A stretch of DNA of 64,000 bases, taken from contig CAYSUS010000038.1 of NCBI GenBank assembly GCA_964434165.1, forward strand, positions 3,178 to 67,177. The letters are read 5' to 3'. This DNA comes from CAYSUS01 sp964434165. Lineage in GTDB: Bacteria > Planctomycetota > Planctomycetia > Pirellulales > Thermoguttaceae. Below, one piece after another: positions 15,953 through 24,682 of this stretch. The notes beneath the pieces are model-generated. The model was not told the DNA's origin. It saw nothing but the letters and a program-made list of their open reading frames with translations, and searched no databases. Within the stretch, counting starts at the first letter, position 1. Each line of letters starts with the position of its first letter. A program made the position numbers and the translations under genes.

Positions 15953-17684
15953 GAAACGCAGCATCGCCGGACGTCCCTCGCCCGACCCCACAGCCGCCTG
16001 GGCGCGCGAGCCGCTCCGCGCCTTCGTGGACCGGCTCCGCGCCGGCGTCCAAAGCAACGGCCGCGCGGGTCGCAACGGCGCGAGTCGGCGTGCCGCGGCG
16101 CCGCGCACGTACAACGAGTCCTTCCTGCTGCGGATGTTCCGCGACGAGCTCGCCTTTCGCCACGGGCTTGCCCGGCGGCAGCGGCGGTCGGGCAGCGGCG
16201 CGCTCGGGCTTCTCGACTGGGCCCGCCTCCACCTGCCCGAGCACTTCCTTCTGCCGCCGTCCCTCATGCACCGCTGGCTGGGCGCCCGTCTCGACGCGAT
16301 GGATCGCGCGCGGGGCTCGAAGCTCAACGTGCTCGCCCCCCGCGGCAGCGCCAAATCGACGCTGGCCACGCTGGCCTACGTGCTCCGCTGTGCCGTAAGC
16401 GGCGCCGAGCCGTACATCTGGATCGTCTCCGACACGCGCCAGCAGGCGTGCTTGCACCTGGCGAACCTGAAGCTCGAGCTGCTCGATAGTCCGCAGCTTG
16501 CCCGGGCGTATCCCGGGGCCGTCGGGCGCGGCCCCGTGTGGCGGGCCTCGGCGATCGAGCTTTCGAATGGGGTGCGGATCGAAGCTTTCGGCACGGGGCA
16601 GCGGATCCGCGGGCGCCGTCACCGCGCGGCGAGGCCCTCGCTGATCGTCTGCGACGACCTGGAGAACGACTCCCACATCGAGTCGGCGCGGCAGCGCGAG
16701 CGGAGCCGCACCTGGTTCCACGGCGCGCTGATGAAGGCCGGCACCCCCAGGACCAACGTCGTGAACCTGGCCACGGCCCTGCACCGCGAGGCCCTGGCGG
16801 TGCAGCTTCACGCCACGGCGGGCTGGAGCTCGCGCATCTTCCGGGCGATCCGCCGCTGGCCCGGCAACATGGCGCTGTGGGAGGCCTGGGAGGAGCTTTA
16901 CACCAACCCGACCGACCCCGCATATCGGGCCGAGGCCCGCAAGTTCTACGAGGCCCACCGGAACGACATGGAAGCCGGCGCGGCCGTGCTGTGGCCGGAG
17001 TATGAGGACCTCTATCTGCTCATGCAGATGCGGGCCGAGGGCGGGCGCGCGGCCTTCGAGCGCGAGAAGCAGAACTCGCCGATCAGCCCCGAGCTGTGCG
17101 AGTGGCCGGAGGGGTACTTCAACGATTCGGTGTGGTTCGAGACGTGGCCGCGCGGGCTCCGCGTGAAGGTCATCGCGCTCGATCCGAGCAAGGGGATCGA
17201 CGCGCGGCGCGGCGACTACTCGGCCTTCGTGCTGTTGGGCGTGGACCGCCAGGGGATCCTCTACGTGGAGGCCGATCTTGCGCGGCGCAGCGTGCCGCAG
17301 ATCGTCGCCGACGGCGCCGAGCTGTCCTTGCGATTCCAGCCCGACGCCTTCGGCGTGGAGGCCAACCAGTTTCAGGACCTGGTGGGCGCGGAGCTGGAGG
17401 CCGAGCTGCGGCGGCGCGGCGTGCTCGGCGCGCGCCCGGTGCCGCTCGACAACCAGGTGAACAAGCTCGTGCGCATCCGCCGCCTGGGGCCGCTGTTGGC
17501 CGCGCGGCGCCTGCGGTTCAAGGCCGGCTCCCCCTCCACGCGGTTGCTCGTGGGCCAGCTCCGCGATTTCCCGGTCGGCGACCACGACGACGGCCCCGAC
17601 GCCCTGGAGATGGGCGTGCGCCTGGCCGCCGACTTGCTCCGCCCCGCGCCCGGCGACGGGCTGGGGGAGCGGGTGACGGGGTGA
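15942..17684 (+). CDS. Phage terminase large subunit
   Basis: 580 residues; ATP-driven DNA-packaging motor with a nuclease domain. ATPase: Walker A APRGSAKST at about 132-140 and Walker B LIVCDDLEN at about 234-242, with the preceding GTGQRIRGRRH loop typical of terminases. RNase H-fold nuclease: ALDPSKG near 410, GVEANQFQ near 465, DHDDGPDAL near 545, giving the expected acidic residues. The ATG at 15942 is used; a GTG four codons earlier (15930) is possible. All key residues look intact, so the packaging motor is not visibly degraded. Confidence 0.93.
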   Translation: MGVEKRSIAGRPSPDPTAAWAREPLRAFVDRLRAGVQSNGRAGRNGASRRAAAPRTYNESFLLRMFRDELAFRHGLARRQRRSGSGALGLLDWARLHLPEHFLLPPSLMHRWLGARLDAMDRARGSKLNVLAPRGSAKSTLATLAYVLRCAVSGAEPYIWIVSDTRQQACLHLANLKLELLDSPQLARAYPGAVGRGPVWRASAIELSNGVRIEAFGTGQRIRGRRHRAARPSLIVCDDLENDSHIESARQRERSRTWFHGALMKAGTPRTNVVNLATALHREALAVQLHATAGWSSRIFRAIRRWPGNMALWEAWEELYTNPTDPAYRAEARKFYEAHRNDMEAGAAVLWPEYEDLYLLMQMRAEGGRAAFEREKQNSPISPELCEWPEGYFNDSVWFETWPRGLRVKVIALDPSKGIDARRGDYSAFVLLGVDRQGILYVEADLARRSVPQIVADGAELSLRFQPDAFGVEANQFQDLVGAELEAELRRRGVLGARPVPLDNQVNKLVRIRRLGPLLAARRLRFKAGSPSTRLLVGQLRDFPVGDHDDGPDALEMGVRLAADLLRPAPGDGLGERVTG

Positions 17685-17752
17685 CGGGGGAGAGCCCCAG
17701 AGCGTGGTAACCAGAACAGTCAACAAGACCCCTGACCGCAAAGGACCGTACG

Positions 17753-19141
17753 ATGCATTCAGAAGCCACTCCGCCCGACCTCCAGCGCCGCCTTCTGGAG
17801 AACTTCGACCGCCTGTGGGACGACCTGGTCGATCCGGAGGAGGACCTCTACGACGAGCACGGCCGCTCGTGGCACCGTCTGGGGGATGGCTCGCAGCAGG
17901 GCGCCGCGGGCACGGCCCTGGCCAGCGAGGCCCAGCTCCGCGAGGTGCGCCGGCAGTGCCGCGTGCTGGCCCTCTCCAACGAGTTCGCCATCAACGGGCA
18001 CGAGAACCGCGTGAGCTACATCGTCGGCACGGGGCACGCGTACCGCGCCGCGGCGAGCGCGGGAAGGCGGCCGTCGGAGTCGCTGCTGGCCGAGGTCCAG
18101 GCGGCGCTCGACGAGTTTCTTCGCCTGAACGCCTGGCACCGGCGCCAGCAGGAGATCGTCCGCCGCCGAGACCGCGACGGCGAGGCCTTCCTCCGCCTGT
18201 TCGTCGAGGCCGACGGGACCACCCGGGTCCGCTTCGTCGAGCCCGAGCAGGTGAGCACCCCGCCCGAGCACGCGTCGGACCCGAGCGCCACGCTGGGCAT
18301 CCTCACTGACCGCGACGACGTGGAGACCGTACTGGGGTATTTCATTGATGGCCGGCTCGTCGACGCTTCGCTGGTCCAGCATCGCAAGGCCGGCGTGGAC
18401 GCCAACGTGAAGCGCGGCCTGCCGCTCTTCTATCCGGTCCGGGCGAACCTCCGCCGTGCGGAGAAGCTGCTCCGCAACATGAGCGTGCTGGCCGAGATCC
18501 AGTCGGCCATCGCCCTGATCCGCAAGCACGCCGCCGGCACGCGGAGCGCCGTGGAGCAGTTCGTCGCCGACGGAGCCGACGCGATTGGGCCGCAACGGAG
18601 CGGCTCCCGCGCCAGCTACCTGCGGCGCTACGGGCCGGGCACGATCCTCGACGTGTTCGCCGGCACGGACTACGACTTCCCGGCGCGCGCGGTCAACGCG
18701 GCCGGATACGTGGCCGTGCTGCAGGCGGAGCTTCGGGCGATCGCCGCGCGCCTGGTGATGCCCGAGTTCATGCTCACCAGCGACGCCTCGAACGCCAACT
18801 ACGCCTCGACCATGGTCGCCGAGGGGCCGGCCGTGCGCATGTTCCAGCGGCTCCAGCAGGAAATGATCGAAGACGACCTGCAGGTGCTCTCCTTTGCCCT
18901 GGACTCCCTGGTGGCGGCAGGCCGGCTGCCGCCCGAGGCCACGCGCGACGTGGAGATCCAGTGCGTGCCCCCGTCGCTGGCCGTGCGCGACCGGCTCAAG
19001 GAGGCCCAGGCCGACCGGATCCTCGTGGTCTCGGGGGCCATGTCGCCGCGGACCATGGCCGCGCGCCACGGGCTCGACGCGGAGGAGGAGACGCGACTGC
19101 GAGGGCACGAGCCCAGCGCATCCAAGAGTGTCCAAAAATAG
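17753..19141 (+). CDS. Phage portal protein
   Basis: 462 residues, directly after the large terminase and before the protease/scaffold gene, the canonical position. The N-terminal helices with NEFAINGHENRVSYIVGTGHAY resemble portal proteins of planctomycete prophages. The central part contains a YGPGTILD segment and a long helical crown-type region. AAAGGA lies eight bases before the ATG. The dodecameric ring function (DNA gateway and tail docking) is from family knowledge. The gene appears full length and uninterrupted. Confidence 0.8.
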   Translation: MHSEATPPDLQRRLLENFDRLWDDLVDPEEDLYDEHGRSWHRLGDGSQQGAAGTALASEAQLREVRRQCRVLALSNEFAINGHENRVSYIVGTGHAYRAAASAGRRPSESLLAEVQAALDEFLRLNAWHRRQQEIVRRRDRDGEAFLRLFVEADGTTRVRFVEPEQVSTPPEHASDPSATLGILTDRDDVETVLGYFIDGRLVDASLVQHRKAGVDANVKRGLPLFYPVRANLRRAEKLLRNMSVLAEIQSAIALIRKHAAGTRSAVEQFVADGADAIGPQRSGSRASYLRRYGPGTILDVFAGTDYDFPARAVNAAGYVAVLQAELRAIAARLVMPEFMLTSDASNANYASTMVAEGPAVRMFQRLQQEMIEDDLQVLSFALDSLVAAGRLPPEATRDVEIQCVPPSLAVRDRLKEAQADRILVVSGAMSPRTMAARHGLDAEEETRLRGHEPSASKSVQK

Positions 19142-19179
19142 GTGTTGAAACCCTGCGGCCTTCGGCTATAACCGGAAGC

Positions 19180-19365
19180 ATGAGCACGATGCAATGCACC
19201 AGCGACACAAACCGCCGCAAGCTCGCCCGGCTGCAAGCGGTCCTCTCCGAGATGCTCGGCGAGGCGCTTCGGCGGGGCTACTTCGGCACGATGTCGATCG
19301 AGCTGGGCATCGCCGACGGAACGATCCAGCACATCCGGCGCAAGACCGAGAGGCTCGAGAAGTGA
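19180..19365 (+). CDS. Small protein with HTH-like C-terminus
   Basis: 61 residues. The segment EALRRGYFGTMSIELGIADGTIQHIRRKTERLEK resembles a short DNA-binding helical unit with a turn at ADGT, otherwise unrecognised. The ATG at 19180 is preceded by ATAACCGGAAGC; the ribosome-binding site is weak. It sits between the portal and protease genes on the same strand, with codon use like its neighbours. A regulatory or morphogenesis role is only a guess. Confidence 0.55.
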   Translation: MSTMQCTSDTNRRKLARLQAVLSEMLGEALRRGYFGTMSIELGIADGTIQHIRRKTERLEK

Positions 19366-19396
19366 TTTCGCCGTAGCAGGCACGGCGACGTATCGA

Positions 19397-19490
19397 GGGT
19401 ATCCAAAGAGCTCGCTCTTCACAAGGGCGAGTATCCCGAGGGGCCCGCCGCGGACCGCGCAGCCGGTCTGGGGTGGGCCCCCTTTTTTGG
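19397..19490 (+). ncRNA. Two-hairpin structured element ending in an intrinsic terminator
   Basis: After GGTATCCAAAGAG a 9-bp stem CTCGCTCTT / AAGGGCGAG with loop CAC spans 19411-19431. A second stem, GGGGCCCGCC (19440-19449) with GGTGGGCCCC (19472-19481), is followed by TTTTTT (19483-19488). This could be the 3' end of a small RNA or a terminator between portal and protease genes. The rest of the 382-base gap (19366-19747) holds a REP-like GGGGGACAGGCACCGTTT string near 19536 and no convincing gene. Confidence 0.5.
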
Positions 19491-19747
19491 TAAATGCGGT
19501 GGTTTCAGATGCGCACAGGCTTGCAGGCAGCCGAGGGGGACAGGCACCGTTTGGGCAAAGCACCCTGCGGGCCGCTGCGCGGCAAACGGAGCCATTTCCC
19601 GTCCGAACGCTCTTCACCCGGGTCGGGAGGCGTTCCCTCGGCCGCGACCCCTTTTCGCTCCCGACTTGCCACGGGGTTTCCCGCCTTGGCCGTCTCGTCC
19701 TGGAACCGTCTCCCGACCCTTCTTCTCCATCCCCAAGGATCCGACCG

Positions 19748-20611
19748 ATGACCGAATCGCTTCAGGAGTTCGTCGATTGCCGCGGCGCCGCGCTGCGCGT
19801 GGACCGCGCGGCGGGCTTGATCCGCGGCGTGAAGATCCTCGGCCTTGTCAGCCGCAACGGGCGCGACTACCTGCCCGAGGCCCTTGACCGCGCGGCCGCA
19901 CTCTACGAGGGCGCCAAGGTGAACGTCAATCACCCGCAGGGCAGCCCTGCCTCGCCCCGCGACTACCGCGACCGGATCGGCGTGATCCGCAACGTGGGCG
20001 CGCGCCCCGGCGAGGGGCTGTTCGGCGATCTGCTGTTCAACCCCAAGCACGCTTTGGCCGAGCAGTTGGCCTGGGACGCGGAGCACGCCCCGGAGAACGT
20101 GGGCTTCTCGCACAACGTCGAGGCCCGCACCGCGCGACGCGGCGACCGCGTCGTGGTCGAAGCGATCACGCGCGTCCAGAGCGTGGACCTCGTGGCCGAC
20201 CCGGCGACCACGCGCGGACTGTTCGAATGCGCTGGCGGCGACTCGGCGGCGGTGATCGGGCAGCAGTCGCGTCGGATCGACGAGCTGGAGGCCGAGATCG
20301 ATCGGCTCAAGGCGGCCGAGGCCGCGGCCGAGAAGCGGCTCGCGGTTCGGCGGCTGCTGGCCGAGCACGGCCTGCCCGAGCCGGATTCGTCCGACGGCTT
20401 CGCCCGGTCGGTGGTCAGCGAGCAGTTCGTCGCGTCGCTTCTGGCCGCGCCCGACGCGGCGGCGATGCGGCGCCTGGTGGAGGACCGCGCCGCGCTGGTC
20501 CGCGGCGCCGCGGCCCGGGCCGGCGCCGCCGGACGCCCCCTCTCGCGCGAGCGGGTTATCGCGGGCAGCGACGCGCGCGACGTCGCGTCGTTCGTCAGGT
20601 GCATCACCTGA
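19748..20611 (+). CDS. Prohead protease with C-terminal scaffold-like domain
   Basis: 287 residues. Residues 1-155 resemble a phage prohead/peptidase module: ILGLVSRNGRDYLPEAL, KVNVNHPQGSPASPRDYRDRIG (candidate His near 60), NVGFSHNVEA and VQSVDLVADPATTRGLFE, the usual S-x-D-x-V-x-x-P end of the protease fold. Residues 165-205 are a coiled coil (IDELEAEIDRLKAAEAAAEKRL), like scaffold domains fused to such proteases. AAGGA precedes the ATG at 19748 by eight bases. Its place between portal and capsid supports the role in capsid maturation. Confidence 0.8.
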   Translation: MTESLQEFVDCRGAALRVDRAAGLIRGVKILGLVSRNGRDYLPEALDRAAALYEGAKVNVNHPQGSPASPRDYRDRIGVIRNVGARPGEGLFGDLLFNPKHALAEQLAWDAEHAPENVGFSHNVEARTARRGDRVVVEAITRVQSVDLVADPATTRGLFECAGGDSAAVIGQQSRRIDELEAEIDRLKAAEAAAEKRLAVRRLLAEHGLPEPDSSDGFARSVVSEQFVASLLAAPDAAAMRRLVEDRAALVRGAAARAGAAGRPLSRERVIAGSDARDVASFVRCIT

Positions 20612-20744
20612 GTACGAGAGTACGGCAATACGAAGTGCGGCCCTCCGAGCGCAGGCATTCCTCATTCCTGGTTGCTCCTCACCTCCTCACCTCCTCACCC
20701 CCTCACCCCCTCACCCCCGTCACCTTCTCAACGGAGCCCTTCCC

Positions 20745-21233
20745 ATGTCGGACAAGATGCGATGGCGCTATGGCGATACCAATCCGGTCGTGGCCGCGGT
20801 GGCGGCCGAGACCGAGATCGAGATCGGCGATCTCCTGTGGCAGGACACGGACCAGGCCAAGCCGGCCTCGGCCGTGCCCGACCAGGGCGACGACGCCGAA
20901 AACCAGGAGTTCTTCGCCGATCACTTCCTCGGCGTGGCCATGCAGCGGAGCCGGCCGGGCGACGCCGACCCGATCCGCGTGGCCGCCACGGGCGTGTTCG
21001 AGATGGACTGCCCCACGACCAACTTCGAGCTGGGCGACCTGGTCGCCCCCGACGGCAACGCGGAGAGCTCGGGCCTGTTGAGTCAGAAGGTCGAGAAGGT
21101 CTCGGCCCCACAACTGGCGATCGGCCGCTGCGCCAAGCGCGGGGCGGGCCTTTCCACCGTGCTGGTCGATATCCGCTCGACCGTGATGACCGGCGGCGTG
21201 GAGGGCACCAGCGCCGGTACGAGCGGAGCGTAA
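20745..21233 (+). CDS. Probable capsid decoration protein
   Basis: 162 residues, immediately upstream of the major capsid gene. The beta-rich sequence (AETEIEIGDLLWQDTD, NFELGDLVAPDG, FADHFLGVAMQRS) fits head-decoration or DUF2190-like proteins, and it ends in a small Gly/Ser/Thr tail (GTSAGTSGA). A GGAG lies about nine bases before the ATG, behind a CTCAC-repeat leader at about 20675-20730. Assignment rests on position and general composition; a scaffold or minor head protein is possible. Confidence 0.6.
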   Translation: MSDKMRWRYGDTNPVVAAVAAETEIEIGDLLWQDTDQAKPASAVPDQGDDAENQEFFADHFLGVAMQRSRPGDADPIRVAATGVFEMDCPTTNFELGDLVAPDGNAESSGLLSQKVEKVSAPQLAIGRCAKRGAGLSTVLVDIRSTVMTGGVEGTSAGTSGA

Positions 21234-21243
21234 CGTCTCCGAA

Positions 21244-21327
21244 GAGACTTCCGAGGTCTCGAAGACTTCGGAAGTCCGGTTCGCCATTCGCCATTCGTCA
21301 TTCCCCATTCGTCATTCCCCATTCCCC
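21244..21327. repeat. Dispersed palindrome copy C plus CATTC tandem tract
   Basis: GAGACTTCCGAGGTCTCG followed by AAGACTTCGGAAGTC (21244-21276). Then 21281-21327 consists of near-tandem 7-mers of the type CATTCGC/CATTCGT/CATTCCC, running to the capsid gene leader. Confidence 0.7.
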
Positions 21328-21339
21328 GGAGTCCCTGCC

Positions 21340-22536
21340 GTGGCAACCATTCGATACCGCGAATTGAAGCGACGCTTTGAGCTGGACGGCGCGACCGCGA
21401 CCGTCGAGCACCTGCGCGAGGCGCTGGCCGAGCGTCATTTGAAGCCCGAGGATTTCAGCGTCCGCGACCTGGCCGAGGCCCTCGTGCCCGGCGGGGGCGA
21501 GTGGGTGCGTTCGCTCGATCCCCGCTCCGGCGGCAGCGTGCGCCTCTTGGAGGCCGGCGAGGGCGTGGACGTGACCGCCTTCCTCAACGTGACGGGCCAG
21601 GTGATCTACTCGAAGATCATGGAGTCTTACGCCCAGGAGGCCTTCGTCGTCTCCAAGCTGGTCGATACCGTGCCCACGCGCCTGGACGGCGAGAAGATCC
21701 CCGGGGCCGGGCGCGTGCGCGACCAGATTGCCGAGATCCATCCCGGCATGCCCTACCCGCACCTTGGCTTCGGCGAGGACTACATCGAGACGCCCTCGAC
21801 CACCAAGCGCGGGCTAATTGTGCCGGTGACGCGCGAGGCCATCTTCTTCGACCGCACGAACCTCGTGCTCAGCCGCGCGGCCGAGGTGGGCGAGATCCTC
21901 GGCCTGAACAAGGAGAAGCGGCTGATCGACCTCGTGATCGGCGCTACGGCCAACTACAAGTGGAAGGGGACCGAGTACGCGACCTACTACGGCCCCGGCG
22001 ACGCCGGCCCTTGGGTGAACGAGCTGGACGACAACGAGCTGGTCGATTGGACCAGCGTCGACACCGCCGAGCAGCTCTTCGCCGAAATCCTCGACCCGAA
22101 CACGGGTGAGCCGGTCCTCGTGCAGGCGACCACGGCCCTGGTCATGCCGGCCTATCGCCACGCCGCGCACCGCGTGTTCAACGCGCCGGAGATCACTTAC
22201 ACCGGCGAGGGGCGCAACACGGCCACCACGGCGGCCAACCCGCTGGGACGCTACCGCGTCCTGGAAAGCCGCCTGGCCTACCGGCGGATCATCGCGTCGG
22301 GCGTGGCGGCCGAGGCGGCCAAGACCTGGTGGTTCCTCGGCGACTTCCGTAAGGCCTTCGCCTACATGGAGAACTGGCCGATCACCGTGACCCAGTCGCC
22401 GCTGGGGAGCGAGGCCGACTTCAACCAGGACATCGTCGTCCGCTTCAAGGCCAGCGAGCGCGGCGCCGCCGCGGTGATCAACCCGCGCTACGTCGTCAGG
22501 TGCACCGGCGCGGCCGGCAGCAGCAGCGGCGACTGA
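21340..22536 (+). CDS. Phage major capsid protein
   Basis: 398 residues beginning at GTG 21340, behind GGAG at about -11. Its size, its position after the protease and decoration genes, and sequence features (GVDVTAFLNVTGQVIYSKIMESY, VPVTREAIFFDRTNLVLSRAAEVGE, a C-terminal domain rich in beta strands ending NPRYVVRC) fit an HK97-fold major capsid protein. The N-terminal 60 residues are helical and may be removed by the protease. The last residues are GAAGSSSGD, a Ser-Gly tail shared with two other proteins of the block. The fold is inferred, not computed. Confidence 0.8.
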   Translation: MATIRYRELKRRFELDGATATVEHLREALAERHLKPEDFSVRDLAEALVPGGGEWVRSLDPRSGGSVRLLEAGEGVDVTAFLNVTGQVIYSKIMESYAQEAFVVSKLVDTVPTRLDGEKIPGAGRVRDQIAEIHPGMPYPHLGFGEDYIETPSTTKRGLIVPVTREAIFFDRTNLVLSRAAEVGEILGLNKEKRLIDLVIGATANYKWKGTEYATYYGPGDAGPWVNELDDNELVDWTSVDTAEQLFAEILDPNTGEPVLVQATTALVMPAYRHAAHRVFNAPEITYTGEGRNTATTAANPLGRYRVLESRLAYRRIIASGVAAEAAKTWWFLGDFRKAFAYMENWPITVTQSPLGSEADFNQDIVVRFKASERGAAAVINPRYVVRCTGAAGSSSGD

Positions 22537-22662
22537 GCATGGAGTCTGAGCTACTCCGTCCATTCGCGGACCGCTCAGCGCGATTCCGACCGTGTTCGCG
22601 ACGGCCGGAAGGCTGGCGACTCACCAATGACCAGGCAGTCCGTCCCACGAAGGGAGAGCCCC

Positions 22663-22761
22663 ATGACCGTTCCAACCAGCCCGTCGGCAAACTCCTCCGA
22701 TCACGTCCAGGCCGCCGCGGTTTGGTGCCCCGGCGCGGAGGCCGGTCGGGTCTGGGCGTGA
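22663..22761 (+). CDS. Possible very short phage-block peptide
   Basis: 32 codons from an ATG at 22663 with AGGGAG six bases upstream, one of the better ribosome-binding sites in the block. Product: MTVPTSPSANSSDHVQ followed by AAAVWCPGAEAGRVWA. The third codon positions are almost all G or C, like the neighbours. It fills the 261-base gap between the capsid gene and the next gene. No family recognised; it could be a chance frame. Confidence 0.3.
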   Translation: MTVPTSPSANSSDHVQAAAVWCPGAEAGRVWA

Positions 22762-22797
22762 GGGGCATCCCGTTCTCAAGCGAAGCGGCACACGACC

Positions 22798-23196
22798 ATG
22801 CCCGACACGCGCGACATCCCTGGCACGGTATTTCAAGGCGGCTCGGCCACGCTGCTCGCCCGCGTGGTGGGCGGCGACGGCGCGCTGCTCACGCAGGCCG
22901 GCGTGGCCTCGGCCCGCTACACGGTCCACGAGCTCGACGAGACCGATCCCGGCGCCGCGACGCCGGTGAGCGGCCACGCGGACGTCGCCGTGCCGGTGGC
23001 GTCGCTGATCCATGACACCCTCCAGAACGACGCCCTCTGGGACGTGGACGAGGAGGGCTACAACTTCAAGTATGTGCTCGACGTTTCGTCCCAGCCGGCA
23101 TTCGCCGTGGCCGGGCGGTTGTATCGGATCACCTTCGAGCTGACCCCGCCCAGCGGCCAGGTCATCCTGGTGCGATTCAGGGTGCATGCCGTCTAG
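22798..23196 (+). CDS. Phage structural protein, beta-rich, unknown
   Basis: 132 residues, predominantly beta (GTVFQGGSATLLARVVGGDG, YTVHELDETDPG, YRITFELTPPSGQVILVRFRVHAV). It resembles Ig-like or head-tail joining accessory proteins in shape only; no family is recognised. Its place after the capsid suggests a head or joining protein. The ATG at 22798 lacks an obvious strong ribosome-binding site. The stop is followed by a G/T-rich spacer. Confidence 0.65.
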   Translation: MPDTRDIPGTVFQGGSATLLARVVGGDGALLTQAGVASARYTVHELDETDPGAATPVSGHADVAVPVASLIHDTLQNDALWDVDEEGYNFKYVLDVSSQPAFAVAGRLYRITFELTPPSGQVILVRFRVHAV

Positions 23197-23308
23197 TGAT
23201 TGGTGGTTAGTGGTTGGTGGCAGGTCGGCAACGTAATCGTACTCCCGTACTGCGTACTGCAATCCCCAATCCTCAATCCCCGTCACCCCCTCACCCCGTC
23301 GCGCTCCC

Positions 23309-23524
23309 ATGGCTTCCGACGCCGAGCAACTCCGCCAGATCCGCTCGCAGACCCTCGCGATCCTCGCCGAAATGACGGCCAGACCCAAGCCCAGCTATAC
23401 GATCGACGGGCAGAGCGTCTCCTGGGCCGATTACCTCGCCCGGCTCCAGGCGACCGTGGACTGGTGCGAACAGAAGCTCTCCGGCGAGGAGCCCTTCGAG
23501 ATCCGATCCCAGGCGGTGCCCTGA
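23309..23524 (+). CDS. Small helical phage protein
   Basis: 71 residues: helix EQLRQIRSQTLAILAEMTA, then PKPSYTIDGQSVSWADYLARLQATVDWCEQKL. The SYTIDGQSVSWADYLxxL pattern is typical of small gpW/adaptor-neighbouring proteins in many prophages that precede connector genes. The ATG at 23309 is preceded by a C-rich leader (CACCCCGTCGCGCTCCC) with no Shine-Dalgarno. The stop overlaps the next start (TGATG). Confidence 0.7.
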   Translation: MASDAEQLRQIRSQTLAILAEMTARPKPSYTIDGQSVSWADYLARLQATVDWCEQKLSGEEPFEIRSQAVP

Positions 23525-24168
23525 TGAGCCTTTCATTCGATCCCACGAGCGACCTGGCCGCGTGCGCGGACCGCCTCGAGCCGGTCATGGTGACTCGGCC
23601 GGGTGCGCTCAGTGCCGGTCAGGTGGTCCACGCCCTGCGTCGCGGAGTGGCGCGCCGCGAGGCCCAGGCCTCGGAGGGCCGTTACACGGCCGCCGACGCG
23701 GCGTGGCACCTGCCGGCCGCGGATCTGGATGGTCCGCCGCGGCCGGGCGACGTGATCGTCGATGCCGCGGGCCGGCGATGGACCGTGCTGAGCACGTCCG
23801 AATCGCAGGTCACGTGCCGCTACCGCTGCATCTCTCGCGACCTGGCGATCGCCCACGGGCTGGACGCGTTCGTTGACGTCGAGGAGGCCCAGTACGCCAA
23901 AGGACCCGACGGCGCGGACGCGGTCGCCTGGCGTCCTTCTCGCACGGGACTCCGTGCAAGGATCCAGCCCGTCGCCAGGTCGGTCGAGGAGACGCGCGAG
24001 CGACTCATGACGCGAACGTCCTACCGTATCCACCTGGCCGACGACCTGGCCCTCGGCCATCGCCACCGCATCCGCGGCCCGGACGGAGCGACCTACCGCA
24101 TCGTCGCCGCTCGCCGCCCCGAGCGGATCGACGCCCTGCTGGAAATCGAGGCCACGCGCGACGAGTAA
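23524..24168 (+). CDS. Probable head-tail connector / head-closure protein
   Basis: 214 residues, translationally coupled to the preceding gene (TGATG). It contains RPGDVIVDAAGRRWTVLSTSES near residue 73 and GHRHRIRGPDGATYRIVAARRPE near 185: two small beta-barrel-like repeats with 'W-T-V-L' and 'Y-R-I-V' strands, as in phage head-closure proteins that measure a hydroxyl-type fold. Inference is from pattern and position between capsid and tail genes. Confidence 0.6.
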   Translation: MSLSFDPTSDLAACADRLEPVMVTRPGALSAGQVVHALRRGVARREAQASEGRYTAADAAWHLPAADLDGPPRPGDVIVDAAGRRWTVLSTSESQVTCRYRCISRDLAIAHGLDAFVDVEEAQYAKGPDGADAVAWRPSRTGLRARIQPVARSVEETRERLMTRTSYRIHLADDLALGHRHRIRGPDGATYRIVAARRPERIDALLEIEATRDE

Positions 24169-24209
24169 TCCCCGACTTCCGACGTCCGACCTCTGCCTTC
24201 CGGTTTCCC

Positions 24210-24611
24210 ATGTCCCTCGAAGCCGCCATCCACCAGCGCTGGGCCGACGACGCGGCCCTCGTGGCCCTGCTGCCTGCCCAGCGTTTCCGCACTGGCCGGA
24301 CCTCGGCCGGGCCGCGCCCGCACGCAGCCCTGACCGTCGTCCTCACGCGCCCCGTGCTCAGGAGCAACGCGGACGACACGCTCGACGAGTGCGACGTGGC
24401 CATCGACGTGTGGCACGACGAGCACGACGCGGGCCGCGCGATCGCCGAGCGGGTGGCGGTCTCGTTCGATCGGGCGGCGTTCGATCTGCCCGAGGGCGGG
24501 CGCGCGGTGCAGATGCGGCGCACCGCCGGCACGGCCGCGCAGGACGAGGAGGGCGTGTGGCGGTTTCGCGTGGTGTTCATCGTCGAGGTGCATCGCGCGG
24601 GGGAGGAGTGA
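24210..24611 (+). CDS. Probable tail-completion / neck protein
   Basis: 133 residues: N-terminal helix MSLEAAIHQRWADDAALVALLPA, then beta strands with RPHAALTVVLTRPVLRSNADD, DVAIDVWHDEHDAGRAIAERVAVSFDRAAF and a final VWRFRVVFIVEVHR strand. An N-terminal 'L..W..D..L..LLP' helix followed by a mixed fold is the pattern of DUF3168/tail-terminator-like proteins. The leader TTTCCC directly abuts the ATG, with no Shine-Dalgarno. Confidence 0.6.
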   Translation: MSLEAAIHQRWADDAALVALLPAQRFRTGRTSAGPRPHAALTVVLTRPVLRSNADDTLDECDVAIDVWHDEHDAGRAIAERVAVSFDRAAFDLPEGGRAVQMRRTAGTAAQDEEGVWRFRVVFIVEVHRAGEE

Positions 24612-24620
24612 CGGGCTGAC

Positions 24621-24656
24621 AGAAGACTTCCGAAGTCTTCGAGACTTCGGAGGTCT
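24621..24656. repeat. Dispersed palindromic repeat, copy D (best copy)
   Basis: AGAAGACTTCCGAAGTCTTC then GAGACTTCGGAGGTCT: two adjacent palindromic arms that are also each other's reverse complement. It starts nine bases after the preceding stop codon. Confidence 0.75.
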
Positions 24657-24682
24657 AGCAAGCAGGCCAACGGAGAACCGGC

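Noticed and set aside
15897..17741. A 614-codon frame antisense to the large terminase
   Set aside because: Shadow; the plus-strand frame has all terminase motifs.
22500..23015. 171-codon frame between capsid and the next gene
   Set aside because: Crosses two better-supported frames and is arginine/histidine-rich without a fold pattern.
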